64,000 bases of DNA, from NCBI GenBank assembly GCA_013368315.1, contig JAACJM010000036.1, positions 1 through 64,000 of the forward strand, written 5' to 3'. The stretch is from Tetrapyrgos nigripes (Eukaryota; Basidiomycota; Agaricomycetes; Agaricales; Campanellaceae). The position numbers and the translations under genes are program-made. Numbering within the stretch: position 1 is the stretch's first letter; every line of letters begins with the position of its first letter. This document shows positions 1 to 10,984 of the stretch, one piece after another. The notes under the pieces were generated by a model, which did not search any database, was not told where the DNA came from, and was given only the letters and a program-made list of their open reading frames with translations.

Positions 1-2421
1 CTTCCAAGCGATGATGAACACTATTTTCAAGGATCTCATCGACCAAGGAAGATCGTCATCTATATGGACGACATTTTAATATTCATCCCATGACCTAGAA
101 GAACATCGAGACCTGGTCCGAACAGTCCTACAATGACTACGGGACAACGACTATACGCCAAACCCGAAAAATGTGTATTCGAAGCAGACAAGGTCGACTT
201 TTTGGGACTGATTGTCTCCCACGACACTTTGGCAATGGACCCAGCCAAGGTAGCGGGAGTACTTGAATGGCCAATCGCCCAAAACAGTAAAGGAAGTACA
301 GGCCTTCTTGGGTTTCGGGAACTTCTACAGACGTTTCATCAAGGACTTTTAGAAAAAATGCAACGACCTCTCTTCGATCTGACGAGGAAGGACAACCACT
401 GGAACTGGGGAACAGAGGCCAAGAAAGCCTTCCAATCCCTCAAAACGGCCTTCATGTCCAAACCTGTTTCTACTAATGCCAGATCACACGAAGCCATACT
501 GAGTAGAAGTAGACGCATCAGACTACGCAACAGGGGGAATACTTATGCAAACTGGAGAAGACGATCGATGGCATCCAGTCGCCTACATCTCTAAATCCCT
601 CTCCAAAACTGAACGAAACTACGACATCCATGACAAGGAACTACTGGCAATCATATGAGCATTGAAGCATGGAGACACTATTTGGAGGGAGCCCCCCACA
701 CTATTGAAATCTTCACAGACCATAGGAATTTGGAGTATTTCCAGACCGCCCAAAAACTCAGTCGACGACAAGCACGATGGGCATTGTTCCTCACACGATT
801 TGAGTTTTCCCTCCTACATAAACCAGGAAGTCTCAACAAAGCTGATCCGTTGTCTAGATGATCAGATCACAGAGTTGGGACCAAGAACGACAACGCCGAC
901 AGGATCCTCCTTGATCCCAAATTCTTCCGAATTCGAGCAACTAGACAAGGAACAGTAACCGCCATAGGAGACGTAGAACTACGACGGAGAATCAAGGAAT
1001 GCCCCAAAAGGGATCTAGAGGTAGTAAGTGCCTTAGATGTCATTCTATGGAACGGACCACGTTCGCTGGTGAAAAATCTACAGGAATGGAACTACAAAGA
1101 TGGAATCATCTTATTCCGAGGGAAAATTTACGTACCGGCGGACAACGATCTCCGTCGGGATATTGTAAAACTACACCACAACTCCATAGCAACAGGACAC
1201 CCCAGACGATACAAAACTTACGAACTAGTCAGCAGAGAATTCTGGTGGCCGGGAATGTCGGTCTTCGTCAGAGACTATGTAACTGGCTGCGCCAAATGCC
1301 AGACGACGAAAACTAACAATCATCCTACTCGGATCCCCTTAATCCCCACCGAAATTCCAGAACGTCCTTTTGGAACCATTACTACCGACTTCATCACTGA
1401 TCTCCCCAAATGTAAAGGGTTCAATGCGATTCACGTCACAGTTGACAGGTCGACGAAAACGGTCATCATATCACCGTGTACAAAAACAATTGACAGCGAC
1501 GGCACGGTCAATCTCCTACTTAACAACACATGGCAGCGGTACGGACTATGGGATAAAATGATATCTGATCGCAGACCACAGTTCGCTAGCAAAGTCATGG
1601 CCGCGGTCCATGAAAAGTTAGGCATAACTTCAGCCCTCAGTACAGCTTACCACCCACAGACCGACGGAGAGTCGGAACGATACAACCAAGAACTGGAACA
1701 GTTCTTATGCATTTTCTGTAACTACCGACAAGAAGACTGGGTGGACTATCTACCCTACGCCGAGTTCAGTCATAACACCAGAATCCATTCAGCAACAGGA
1801 AAGTCGCCATTCGAACTCCTACACGGATACCAACCACGTTTTTTCCCATCATTCACCCCAACCTCTAACCTACCAACGGTAGAGAAACGACTTGAAAACC
1901 TCAACCAACTCAGGGATGAACTCAAAGCAAGCCTGACGTTGGCAGCCGAAACAATGAGAACACAGTATGGAAACCATTCCATGTCTTGGACAGGGTACAA
2001 AGTTGGGGATAAGGTGCTACTGGACGGAAAAAACCTAAAGACAACAAGACCCAAAGCTAAGTTGTCCGATCGTCATCATGAGGTAATTAGCCAAGTCAAC
2101 TACAAGTTGAAATTACCAACGACCTGGCGTATACACCCCATTTTTCACACATCCTTATTAACGCTGTACGTCGAAACGAATGCTCACGGACCAAACTACC
2201 CCGAACCCCCTGTGGAGCTACTGGACGCGGACGAAGAATACGATGTCGAAATGATACTAGACTCGAAACTGACCAGAAACAGAAAAGGGACTCAATACCT
2301 CATCAAATGGTTGGATTATCCCGACTCGGAGAATACCTGGGTACCTACGTCAAACCTAACCAAGGTAAAAGACATGATCGAAGAATTTCATCAGAAACAT
2401 CCCCGAGCTTACCAACACTAA
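1..2421 (+). pseudogene. Gypsy A pol: RT-RNase H-integrase-chromodomain, broken
   Basis: Reading starts inside reverse transcriptase around the YMDD site (about 60-75), which is already off frame. Fragments follow at 133-594 (RT connection, PEKC motif), 655-861 (end of RNase [15 protein letters not shown]) and 1069-2421. The last is open for 450 codons and carries the integrase zinc site (GHPRRYKTYELV ... GCAKCQ), core motifs (DFITDLP, STAYHPQTDGESERY) and a C-terminal chromodomain (YDVEMILDSKL ... QYLIKWLDYPDSENTW). Compared with element C, one T is missing near 155 and other indels lie before 600. A TGA lies at 134-136, where most relatives would have arginine. It cannot make a full polyprotein, although the integrase-chromodomain part is still open. 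Confidence 0.92.
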
Positions 2422-2580
2422 CGGCGTCTACTGTCACAACCTAACGGACAGCGACTTGGCCGCCTCCCATTACCACAGACAAGAACTCGTTAAAAGGCAG
2501 CCACATCGAACCCAAACGACAGAACAAAGCTCAATCACATCCTACCAGACACCTCTTCACCCTCACACTACACCCCTACC

Positions 2581-3077
2581 ATGTCTACACCCATTGCCAT
2601 CACAGTCTCAACTAACACCACAACGACGATCAACCCACTGACGGACAACACCGGACGCTGCAGATACGGTCTACGTTCAGGCCGGTGTTGCAGGTTAGAC
2701 GATGGACACATGGGGAGGCACAGTGGATGTAATCAATGCATCTGGACAGGACGTGAGTTGTCAAAACAATGCAAGTTAGGAGCGGGACACCGGTCGAGAT
2801 GCACTACCTACCGATCTAACCTCCGAGCGAACGAGCGGAACAACCTAGGATGGGAGGAAACGTTGAGTTAAATTATGTCAACAACAACAACGGATGGGGT
2901 ACATGGGAAGGGACAGGATGGGGTGAACCTGAACCAGACCTAACAGGATGGGGCACCTTCCCCAATGACTTACCGAAAACTTGGCCAACTATATGGGGGT
3001 TGGACAAAAGGATCAGAAAACAATGGACGAAGCAGTGGACCATTCGGCTTCTGAGCTCCGGTGAAAGCTCAACCTAA
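2581..3077 (+). pseudogene. Gypsy A extra ORF (ORF3), Cys/His module plus Trp-rich tail, frameshifted
   Basis: This lies downstream of the chromodomain and just before the polypurine tract. The first reading frame (2581-2871) begins MST, as in element C, and holds the Cys/His module at 2656-2802: spacing C-x9-C-x5-H-x3-H-x5-C-x10-C-x5-H-x3-C, with a conserved RCRYG start and CxW in the middle. The tryptophan-rich tail (repeated GWG motifs, ending LSSGEST) continues in another frame at 2850-3077, so a frameshift near 2860 has broken the gene. The homologue in element C is a single open frame. The eight regularly spaced Cys/His residues suggest two zinc sites (inference). I recognise no named family. 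Confidence 0.75.
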
Positions 3078-3089
3078 AAAGGGGGGTAG
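3073..3089 (+). other. Polypurine tract of gypsy A
   Basis: A run of A followed by G (cctaaaaaggggggtag) lies directly against the 3' LTR, as expected for the plus-strand DNA primer. It follows the last codon of ORF3. Confidence 0.8.
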
Positions 3090-3553
3090 TGTCATGAATC
3101 GCCTCCCGCCTTCTTCATTTTCTTTCTATTACCTATTCACTTTCCGTTCTATTCCCTTCTATAAACCCATAAAACACTAATTACTTCTCATCATCGTCCA
3201 TCCGATCTATGACTCACTTCTTCGTTCCCTTTATCTCCATGGACATTCCCACATATATACTCCTCTACTTGACTCACACTCTTATCTCCTCCGATCCCTT
3301 TAACTCCATGGACATTCTCACATATTCACTTCTCTCTTATATATATCGTAGATCTCGTAGCTAGGTTCCTCAGTCTGTTCACTTCGTCTCCACTCCGCTC
3401 CTAGTACAGTGCAGTGTTGAGCATAGTCAGCTACTCGCTCTTCTCTCGTCTTTATTATCTCTCTACATCTCTCTCGTCTCTCATATCTTGTCAATCTATC
3501 TTGTTCATTGTGTGACTTGGGTGGTTAATTGCTAAGTGACAACGTTCTTGACA
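3090..3553 (+). repeat. 3' LTR of gypsy family A
   Basis: Begins TGTCATGAATCG and ends CGTTCTTGACA, giving TG...CA ends. The same sequence with small differences recurs as the solo LTR at 19826-20283 and, reversed, as the 5' LTR of element C at 27360-27866. It contains a TATATATA stretch followed by pyrimidine-rich sequence, plausibly its promoter. Confidence 0.9.
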
Positions 3554-3770
3554 CCTTTATGCTTTATAACCCAAGTTTTACAACCAATGCCTTTGCACTA
3601 TTTTATTGTGATTTTATGTAGAAACCTAATAAGTACCATGTACTTCATTAGTTAAATCTTTTGTGCATTATGTGCATTATAACCCATACCTCACTGAAGG
3701 CTCACTGTGCATGCTTCAAGTCCTATCCTTCCAAATCGGTGATCTTTGGATACACTGGCCTTTCTTGTGC

Positions 3771-4030
3771 AAAACAAATGCCAGTTCCTCAGCATGGCTA
3801 TAGGTAGACCATTGAATAATTTGGAGAGGAATTTGCTGGAATGGCAAGTCAAGTGCTATGGCTGTTGCATACCTTCATCTTCCTTGCATCAAATGCATGT
3901 AAAATAAATGCCAGTTCCTCAGCATTACTATAGGGAGACCATTGAATAATTTGGAGAGGAATTTGTTGGACTCGCAAGCCAAGTGCTATGACTGATGTGC
4001 TTTCATCTTCCTCACTGTATGTCAGCTCAT
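3771..4030. repeat. Tandem duplication, period 130 bp
   Basis: Two adjacent copies, each with ccagttcctcagcat, ctatagg and gaccattgaataatttgg, are offset by exactly 130 bases (3771 versus 3901). They differ at scattered positions, so the duplication is not recent. Confidence 0.85.
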
Positions 4031-4079
4031 GAACAGACCATCTAATTAGTCTCAAAAAAACAAACAATTCCAAGCAGAT

Positions 4080-5110
4080 CTTTCCTTCTCGTACTCAATG
4101 TCTGGTACCAAACAGCATGAGGGCCTGTGGTTCTGGGTTCCAGATTGTATCAAGGAGAAATGAAAACCACTTGAGGATAGTGAAAAGCATGGGTATGCAG
4201 GTTTTTGACAGATTGGGAGGTACGGGTTTGACGGGTACAGGTATGGGTCAGTGTATCTGAACCCACTGCAAACCCATGACCTATTGGTGGGGTGGACAAC
4301 CCTCATATCCACCCAATATTATCAAATTTCTCACACAAAAAGGACCAATATTTAACTCATTCATTTACTTTATGGTGTGAAACGTTGGTGAACCAACTCG
4401 TTATGCATTGTATCCCATGGGTCAGGCCTATGACCCATCTGCCCTGTTCAAACCCTTGACCTGTCTGGACAGCTACAGGATTTGGCAGGTACAGGGATGG
4501 GTCAAAAAAATTTACCTGTGGGATCCTGGTGCTGTTTCCTACTTGAGGATGATGATGGATGTTGGGAAGATGAATTGAAAGGAGAGGTAGCTGTAGAGGT
4601 GTTTCTATGATTGAGGTCAGTTAGTCTTAGGGAGATTCCAAAGAGTTTGCCTGGGCTTAGTGAACTGCAGGGGTATCCTGCAGGTACTTTTGGCTGTACC
4701 CATACCTGTACCTCTCAGAAGGGTATGGGTTTTTGGCGGGGTTGACAGGTACAGGTAACCCATGAGTTGCAAGGTGTATATATGCACACTACTTATTTGT
4801 AGACTATACTTACCATGATAGCTATTTTTTTTTAATGCATGCTGCTGTGGTTTTTGTATTGTTGAAGCATTCAGCCACAAAAATTGACGTGTCACCTACT
4901 ATATTGGGATGATGCACATGGCCAGGCTGCAAACAATATCATTGTAAAAAACAGTTCTATTAGACAATAAAAATCATGTAAAATATACAGTAGGATTATG
5001 TGTACTGATACCTAGGTGGGGATATGGCGGGTCTGCTCTATGGGTAGGGGTCAACACGGGTTTCAAAATCCATACCTGTGACCTGTGGCTACCTGCATAA
5101 CCCCTGCTTT
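4080..5110. repeat. Degenerate gggtatgggt/acaggtac repeat region
   Basis: Variants of ggtacaggtatgggt and their complement acccatacctgtacc occur many times, for example near 4200-4260, 4430-4510, 4670-4760 and 5020-5090, in both orientations and at irregular spacing. No coding potential is apparent. The origin is unknown; it could be a decayed non-autonomous element or an expanded minisatellite. Confidence 0.55.
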
Positions 5111-5635
5111 TCACTACCTGGGCTTACTTTGCGATTATCTACAGAAGGGTTGTCAATGCCAATGACAATCTTGTATTCTCTGCAGAAGTTGTTTGGGAAG
5201 GATTTGGATGGGAAAGAATGGCCTTGGAAAGAGACATTAAATATCCATGTGAATGATTGACACAGGGAGATTTGGGTGAAGACAACAGGAGCCAAATTTC
5301 AGCTCATTAATGGTTGACTTTGCTAATTTCTCACAGTCCCAACAAAGGGCCTTGCACTTGGGACACACTTTGGACTGGAGGATCCTTCTTTGAATTCCTT
5401 GTGTTGTGATGATGCTACCATCCAGCCAGGTAGCAAAGAAAGGTCAGCTTTGTATCAAGTAGTTCAGAGAGTGTATGCACCTTGATCTGCCCTCAGACAC
5501 TCAAGGTCTTTTCCTGGACCACCTCTGGGAATCTGAGAAGTCAATGCATTCCATTCTGCATCTCCAACAATAGCTTCGATTATGGCAATTCACTCATGAA
5601 ATATGGGTCATAATCTTCCACTTCAATAATAGGAT

Positions 5636-5986
5636 TGTTAAGCAGGCATGGTACGGTCCTGTACACTACTAAACGCAGTGGCAACTACGCTACTTACCTG
5701 GGGATAAGTGATAGCTTGTTAGGCTTGTTAGAGGCTTGTAGAGCAATGTGGGTTAAGTATAAAACTTATTATTTGGAGGACTATCTACGAGTTCTTATAT
5801 ACCTTTGAGGAGGTACAAATACATGTAAACTAATACTAGAGTAACAATAAGGTTCTATTGTACTTGATAGTACAATGCTGGTTTCGTACACTATTGTCGT
5901 ACTACATTTATTGTTCTATTTATAACTACTACTATTGTTCTACATAGATGACGTTGATGGCTGCAACTGAATGTGCCAATTCAACA
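5636..5986 (-). repeat. Copia 3' LTR
   Basis: On the plus strand it runs tgttaagcagg ... ccaattcaaca, with TG...CA ends, flanked on the left by the target duplication aggat (5631-5635). It differs from the other LTR at only a handful of bases. Confidence 0.95.
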
Positions 5987-6102
5987 CTCCCCCTTGCTAA
6001 GCAGCACGGTAGTGCATGTAAGCATAGGTAGGCGCTGTAAGCAGCCATGGAAGGAAGGGATCAAGTGCCTCAACATTTTCGATGTGATTTATAGGACTTT
6101 CT

Positions 6103-9100
6103 TCAATTATAAAACTGAAGCCCTAATTGTTTCCTGAACTTTTCAAACTTTACTCGATCGAGAGCTTTAGTGAGTAGGTCTGCAGGGTTATTACTTCCTT
6201 CAATGAAGAATAACTTGACTGTCTTGTCGATGACTTTTTCTCGAACAAAATGATATCGAATATCAATGTGCTTGGTATGCTTATCCGTGACAGGGTTTGA
6301 TGCAATAAAAATTGATCCCTGATTGTCACTGTAAATTGGAATAGCGTGGAGAGGATATTCAATTTCACTAAGAAGAGTCTTGAACCAGCATACTTGTCGA
6401 CTGCAGTCACTAAGTGCCATGTATTCAGCTTCAGTCAAAGATAGGGCAACTGTCTTTTGTTGTCTAGATGTCCAGCTAAATGGTGCTTGGGCTAATTGTA
6501 GAAAGAAGCCAGTTTGAGATTTGCGAGATCCAGGATCTGATCCCCAATCGGAGTCTGTATAGGCTGATAAGCCTTCTCCCCCTCTACTGTTGTACACAAG
6601 AGCATATTTTCTAGTGCCAACGAGGTAACAGCAAATGTCTTTCGCCTTATTGTAGTGTTCTTGTGAGGGGTTTGCAGCAAATTGTGCAAGTTTTGTGACA
6701 GCAAAGGATATATCAGGACGTGTTCCTAACATTAAGTAGAGTAAGGATCCGATTATCTCCTGATAACTTTGACGAAGAGTATAATTGACAGGAGCGTCTT
6801 CTGGAAGAGGAAGAGGGTGATAATTGGCGGGTAATGGAGTAGCAGAAGCTTTCGTGTTTTGCATTCCATATGTTTCTAGGATTTTATCCAGATAAGCGCA
6901 CTGGTCTAAAGAGACCTTGCTGCCTTTCCTGGTAATTCTCATCCTAAGGAATTCTTTGGCATCGCCTAGATCCCTACATTCCCATCTCTTCATAAAGTTT
7001 CCTTTGAGTCGTAAAACTAAGGTTTTGTTAGCTCCACAGAATAGAGTGTCATCCACATAGACTACGGCAATAACAATAGAATTTTCAATAAGATTATTGT
7101 TAGCGTTATAGTGTTTGTGAATGAAGATTCCGGCGTCGGAAATGATTCATTTAAAACCAAGTTCCGCCATGGACTTATCAAGACTTTTCCACCACGCAAG
7201 TCCTGCTTGTTTGAGTCCGTAAAGAGCACGAAGAAGCCGGACGACTTTATGCTCTTGTCCTTTGATTTTAAAGGCTTCTGGTTGTTCCATATAGATTTCT
7301 TCATCGAGTAAGCCATATAAGTAGGCTGATCAGACATCGACACCAGACACGTGCCAGCCCTTAAGTGCAGCTAAAGCGAAGATTAAGCGCACAGTCTCGA
7401 ATCAGACAACAGGCGAATATATTTGATCAAAGTCTATGCCTTCAATCTGTGAAAAACCTTTTGCAACGAGTCTTGCCTTTTTACGACCATCAGACTTGAT
7501 GTTGAAGACCCATCGGTTTTTGATAACTTTCCTATCTGTAGGTCTTTCGACCAATTCATAGGTGTCGCGCTTGTGAAGAGCCTCTAGTTCTTTGCGGCAA
7601 GCTCAGCTATAGGTAAGCGAGCAATATCTTTGAATGTCCATTCGCGAATATTACGAACATTCGGTTGATTCCCATCATTCTGAATAAGCAAGTGGGAATC
7701 AATTTCTCCAGGAGCAATTGCCTGCATAAGCAAGAAATTTATAGATACTCCCCCTTCCCGGCATGGTTCTGCCATTTCTTCTGATTCAGGACGTGCAGAG
7801 TCATCACTCTCGGCTTGCTGCTCCCCCTGGGGTGCGCTTCCGGATGCAGAACTAGGTCCGGGAACCTGTTGCTCTGCAGCTTGTTGACGTCGGTTCTCTC
7901 TCCGAGCGTCTCTCTCTGCTTTAGCTTTTGCTTCCGCTCTTTTATCAGTTGCGATTTGAGGTTCAAGATCGCGTGTAACTTGTATGGGGTGTTTATCTCC
8001 GTACCGTTTGTTTGGTTCACTAACACGCTCGCTTCGACGTGTTGGTTCTCCGTAATTCCGTCTTGGTCTAGTGACTTTTCGAGGTGCCGCAGGAGGTGGT
8101 GTCTCCCTTGGAGGTGGCATTATAGGCCTTCTAGGTTCTAAGTCACTATCCGGGGATGAAGGCGGTGGATCCTGTTCAGGTTTGTCGTCACAAAGCTGAT
8201 CAGGTCTCCTTATGGAAGGGATGCGAGAAGGACAATGATTAAAATCTTCATCATCATCGTCAGGGCTTGGTTGTGGTAGAGGAGTGTCATCACTTTGCGA
8301 TGACTCAATAGGAAGTTGTTTTGAGCCACGAGATTGAGTTTTACATCGAGGAAAGAAGTCTTCCTCAAACACGGCTTGCGGGGATGTAAATTCCGCATTG
8401 TTTGTACGCATGAAAAGATTTCCACGTTCTCCCGGTGCTACACCAAGATACATCATGAGTTCTGACTTGGAAGCGAGTTTGTTCTTTCGAGTTTCCTCAG
8501 GTTTAAAGACATAAGCTCCACAGCCAAAGACTCGCAAATGATCGATACGTGGTTTTTCCTTTTCAAGCATTTCAAATGGAGGTATCCATTTGTGTCGTCG
8601 TAAGGGAGTACGTCGATAGACATACAATCCATGACAGACAGCATATTCCCACCAAGATTCAGGTAGACACACTAGCTTCATCATTGTCAGTGCCTTATCC
8701 ATTAGAGTGCGTATAAAGCGCTCTGCTCAACCATTCTGTTGATGAAGGATTCTAATACCCTTATCGAGTAACATTTCTCGGTAGGTACCTTTGATGAATT
8801 CACCACCCATATCCGACATCCACTGTTCGACTTTCGTCTTATATTGAGTTTCTACCATCGCAAGGAACTGGCGAGTGGCAGTCAGTGGTTGTTTCTTGTC
8901 TTTAAGAAGTCGTATCCAAGCATCTGAAGTGTAATCATCAAAGAAGACGATTATATACTTGTACTTGTGGTAGGATATCGTGGGGAATTCCTTCAAATCC
9001 GTATGGATAATTTGGAAAGGACAAGTAGCACGTTGTTCATTGGGAGTTTTGCCTTCAAGACATCCTTTGCGCAAAGGAAGCTCCTTTGGAATGATGAATT

Positions 9101-9122
9101 CAGGAGTGCCAAGGGTGTGTTG
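6103..9122 (-). pseudogene. Copia pol: integrase, reverse transcriptase, RNase H with TGA codons
   Basis: Minus-strand order: integrase pieces at 8727-9074 (core D in FFDDYTSD, DMGGEF, end at HQQNG) and 7584-8702 (integrase C-terminus, then an acidic Pro/Ser linker). RT follows (KNRWVFNIKSDGRKKARLVAKGF, then YVDDTLFCG just before 7056). RNase H is at 6103-7056 (YTDSDWGSD, TEAEYMALSDC, SDNQGS, KHIDIRYHF). In-frame TGA codons lie at 9123-9125, 8727-8729, 7402-7404, 7330-7332 and 7147-7149. At least four stand where relatives have arginine, for example HQQNG-stop-AERF. A single-base frameshift near 7600 separates linker and RT. Confidence 0.9.
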
Positions 9123-10955
9123 TCAGACATGTTTTAGAACATCACGAGAGGGATGTCCTATACGACGATGTAAGATCTCGTAGTTGATAAGATAAATCAA
9201 AAGATTGGCTTTAGAAGCGACAATTTTCGACTTGTGTGGAAGATAGTATAGCGTTTCTTCCGGTATACGCTTTGAGAAAGTCAAGAATGTTGTATTTCTC
9301 GAGATGGTGATATGATCGGAGTTACTGCGCATAAACATGTTGTCATTTAAGAATTGACCGACAGATAAGAGTCGTTGATTTAGATCGGGAATGTAATAGA
9401 CCAGATATAATTTCATAACTCTTTTACGTTGAGAGATCAGGACTGTTCCGGATGCACGAATATTCGTGAAACCATTGGCAGTTTTCACTGGAATTGGTTT
9501 TATATAACTCAATTCAACAAAGTCATTAATGTCGAACGTAAAATGCGCTGATGCTCCAGAGTCAAGTAACCATCCATCACCGAAGTGGATTTTGACAGTG
9601 TTAGATCTCTTCTTCTTACACTTCTGGCATAATGAAAACAAGGTGCCACAGGCACATAAATATATTTTGTTGCTGCCAGGGCTAGTGTACAGTTCATTAT
9701 AAATAAAAGGGGTTGTAGAACCCAGAGGAGCGGTATGTAATAAATATATACATGAAGAACCTGCTTCCATATTACGAGCTGCTGGAAAAAGCACATCAGT
9801 ACTTTTATTCATAAGATCTGAAGTGAGATCTGACCTGAGATAACCGTTGTCCATGCCAGACACCTCAGAGTCTAGGGACCAACCATAATTATTTGCGGCA
9901 TTGACAGTAACCATGGCGGGGGTAGAAGGTCGTGGACTTGGAAGTCTGTCTGACCAGGTTACCTCTACGGGTGATGTAGGGAGGCTCATCCTGCTGAGCG
10001 ATGGCGGAGTCAACATATACTCGAGGTCGCTGGTGTCGGATAGGCTCGGAGACATGCTCCGGAGTTCTGGCATTGAACTCAGAGTCGGGACTCTGGATGG
10101 TATTTCCTCCGCCATTTCCATTCCTCCTAGTCCGATTGTTGCGTCTCTTTGCCAATCGAGCAGCTCGTTGTACCTTCCATCCTCGTTTTTGAGATGAGGA
10201 GTTAGCCATTCCCATCCTGTTGAAGTCCTTCCAGGTGTTGGGCTTACAGCACGACTGGAGGGTAAGGACTGAGTGGTCATGCCACTGGGATGTGCAGGCA
10301 GTGAGCCACTTGGCATCTCGTTGCGGAATGCAGCAAGGCGTTGGACCAGTGAAAGAGTGCCCGTTGATGCACCGGTGTTCACTACTGCTCGGAATGGAGT
10401 TGCTATCTCCCCAAGGATGTGAAGAGGGTCCTCGGGATTCTGGAATCTCTCCCCAAGGTGAATTCCGCACTCCAGTATATCGGCAGCAGGATCCGAGGCA
10501 AGTCGGTCGATAAGTGGAACAGGGGTCCTGGTGTCCTGCGATACCTTTACACCTGACTCCGTCGTTGTGGAGCCAAACACACTTCCGAGTTCCGAAGTGT
10601 TCACCAGAGTGTCCTCGTTCCAACTGGCATCTTCTTCCTGAGCACATTCCATATCGGCATCTGAACCAGTCTGAGTTCCGATGGAACGAGTAAAGGCATC
10701 ATTCCAGTTGTCATTACATCCCCAACCATCAGAGGATGATTGGAGATTATTCCAATAGATGCGTTCTGTGAGAGTGCATTTGGGACGAGGAGCGGGGGTA
10801 AGGGGAGTGAAAGAGGAAAGATCAGGGTGAGACATGATGACATCCTCAAGAGTAGCAACAGTCTCACCAGATGGTCTTGCGCCAATATCGCGTGCAAGAT
10901 TGATAGCTCTTTTGGTACCTGTGAAAAAGGCATCAAAAGGCTTTTCCATTTCCAT
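9123..10955 (-). CDS. Copia gag-pol linker and protease
   Basis: A 610-codon open frame follows gag and ends at the integrase-proximal TGA (9123). Its first 430 residues are Ser/Thr/Pro-rich with no recognised domain. A Cys cluster (CACGTLFSLCQKCKKKR) precedes the aspartic protease site WLLDSGASAHFT near 9545-9580, and the integrase zinc region begins at its end (LHRRIGHPS). The frame is not continuous with gag, so expression would need frameshifting or the junction is mutated. Across about 250 codons a second frame is also open and encodes the Cys/His module (9889-10662). Confidence 0.75.
   Translation of the reverse strand: MEMEKPFDAFFTGTKRAINLARDIGARPSGETVATLEDVIMSHPDLSSFTPLTPAPRPKCTLTERIYWNNLQSSSDGWGCNDNWNDAFTRSIGTQTGSDADMECAQEEDASWNEDTLVNTSELGSVFGSTTTESGVKVSQDTRTPVPLIDRLASDPAADILECGIHLGERFQNPEDPLHILGEIATPFRAVVNTGASTGTLSLVQRLAAFRNEMPSGSLPAHPSGMTTQSLPSSRAVSPTPGRTSTGWEWLTPHLKNEDGRYNELLDWQRDATIGLGGMEMAEEIPSRVPTLSSMPELRSMSPSLSDTSDLEYMLTPPSLSRMSLPTSPVEVTWSDRLPSPRPSTPAMVTVNAANNYGWSLDSEVSGMDNGYLRSDLTSDLMNKSTDVLFPAARNMEAGSSCIYLLHTAPLGSTTPFIYNELYTSPGSNKIYLCACGTLFSLCQKCKKKRSNTVKIHFGDGWLLDSGASAHFTFDINDFVELSYIKPIPVKTANGFTNIRASGTVLISQRKRVMKLYLVYYIPDLNQRLLSVGQFLNDNMFMRSNSDHITISRNTTFLTFSKRIPEETLYYLPHKSKIVASKANLLIYLINYEILHRRIGHPSRDVLKHV
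9889..10662 (-). CDS. Alternative-frame ORF with Cys/His module inside copia
   Basis: Fully overlapping the gag-pol linker, this frame is open for about 270 codons down to a stop at 9889. Residues read from 10662 to about 10519 match the ORF3 module of gypsy A and C position by position: RCRYG, then C-x9-C-x5-H-x3-H-x5-C-x9-C-x5-H-x3-C, CVW, AGH and TYR. The only early ATG (10647) falls five residues inside the module, so normal initiation would clip its start. The part after the module is basic (arginine-rich near its middle) with no known domain. Either it is reached by frameshifting from gag, or it is a captured relic. Homology of the module is clear; expression is unproven. Confidence 0.55.
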   Translation of the reverse strand, partial: RCRYGMCSGRRCQLERGHSGEHFGTRKCVWLHNDGVRCKGIAGHQDPCSTYRPTCLGSCCRYTGVRNSPWGEIPESRGPSSHPWGDSNSIPSSSEHRCINGHSFTGPTPCCIPQRDAKWLTACTSQWHDHSVLTLQSCCKPNTWKDFNRMGMANSSSQKRGWKVQRAARLAKRRNNRTRRNGNGGGNTIQSPDSEFNARTPEHVSEPIRHQRPRVYVDSAIAQQDEPPYITRRGNLVRQTSKSTTFYPRHGYCQCRK

Positions 10956-10984
10956 GTGAAGTATGGCTTACGGGAATCAACTGC

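Larger units (their letters stand above)
1..3553 (+). mobile_element. Ty3/gypsy chromovirus A, 3' part
   Basis: This is the 3' part of an LTR retrotransposon that begins left of the window. In order it holds reverse transcriptase, RNase H, integrase, a chromodomain, an extra ORF with a Cys/His module, a polypurine tract and the 3' LTR. It is the same family as element C (20400-27866, minus): integrase, chromodomain, extra ORF and LTR all align by eye. Several frameshifts and stops make it a non-coding relic. The bases after the LTR (ccttt) would be the target duplication, but the left end is outside the window. Confidence 0.93.
3554..5635. other. No clear gene; short repeats
   Basis: Between the LTR of gypsy A and the copia insertion no ORF looks real. 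The stretch holds a 130-bp tandem duplication (3771-4030) and a region of degenerate acccatacctgt-type repeats (about 4080-5110). The last 300 bases appear to be the downstream part of the gene interrupted by the copia element. Confidence 0.6.
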
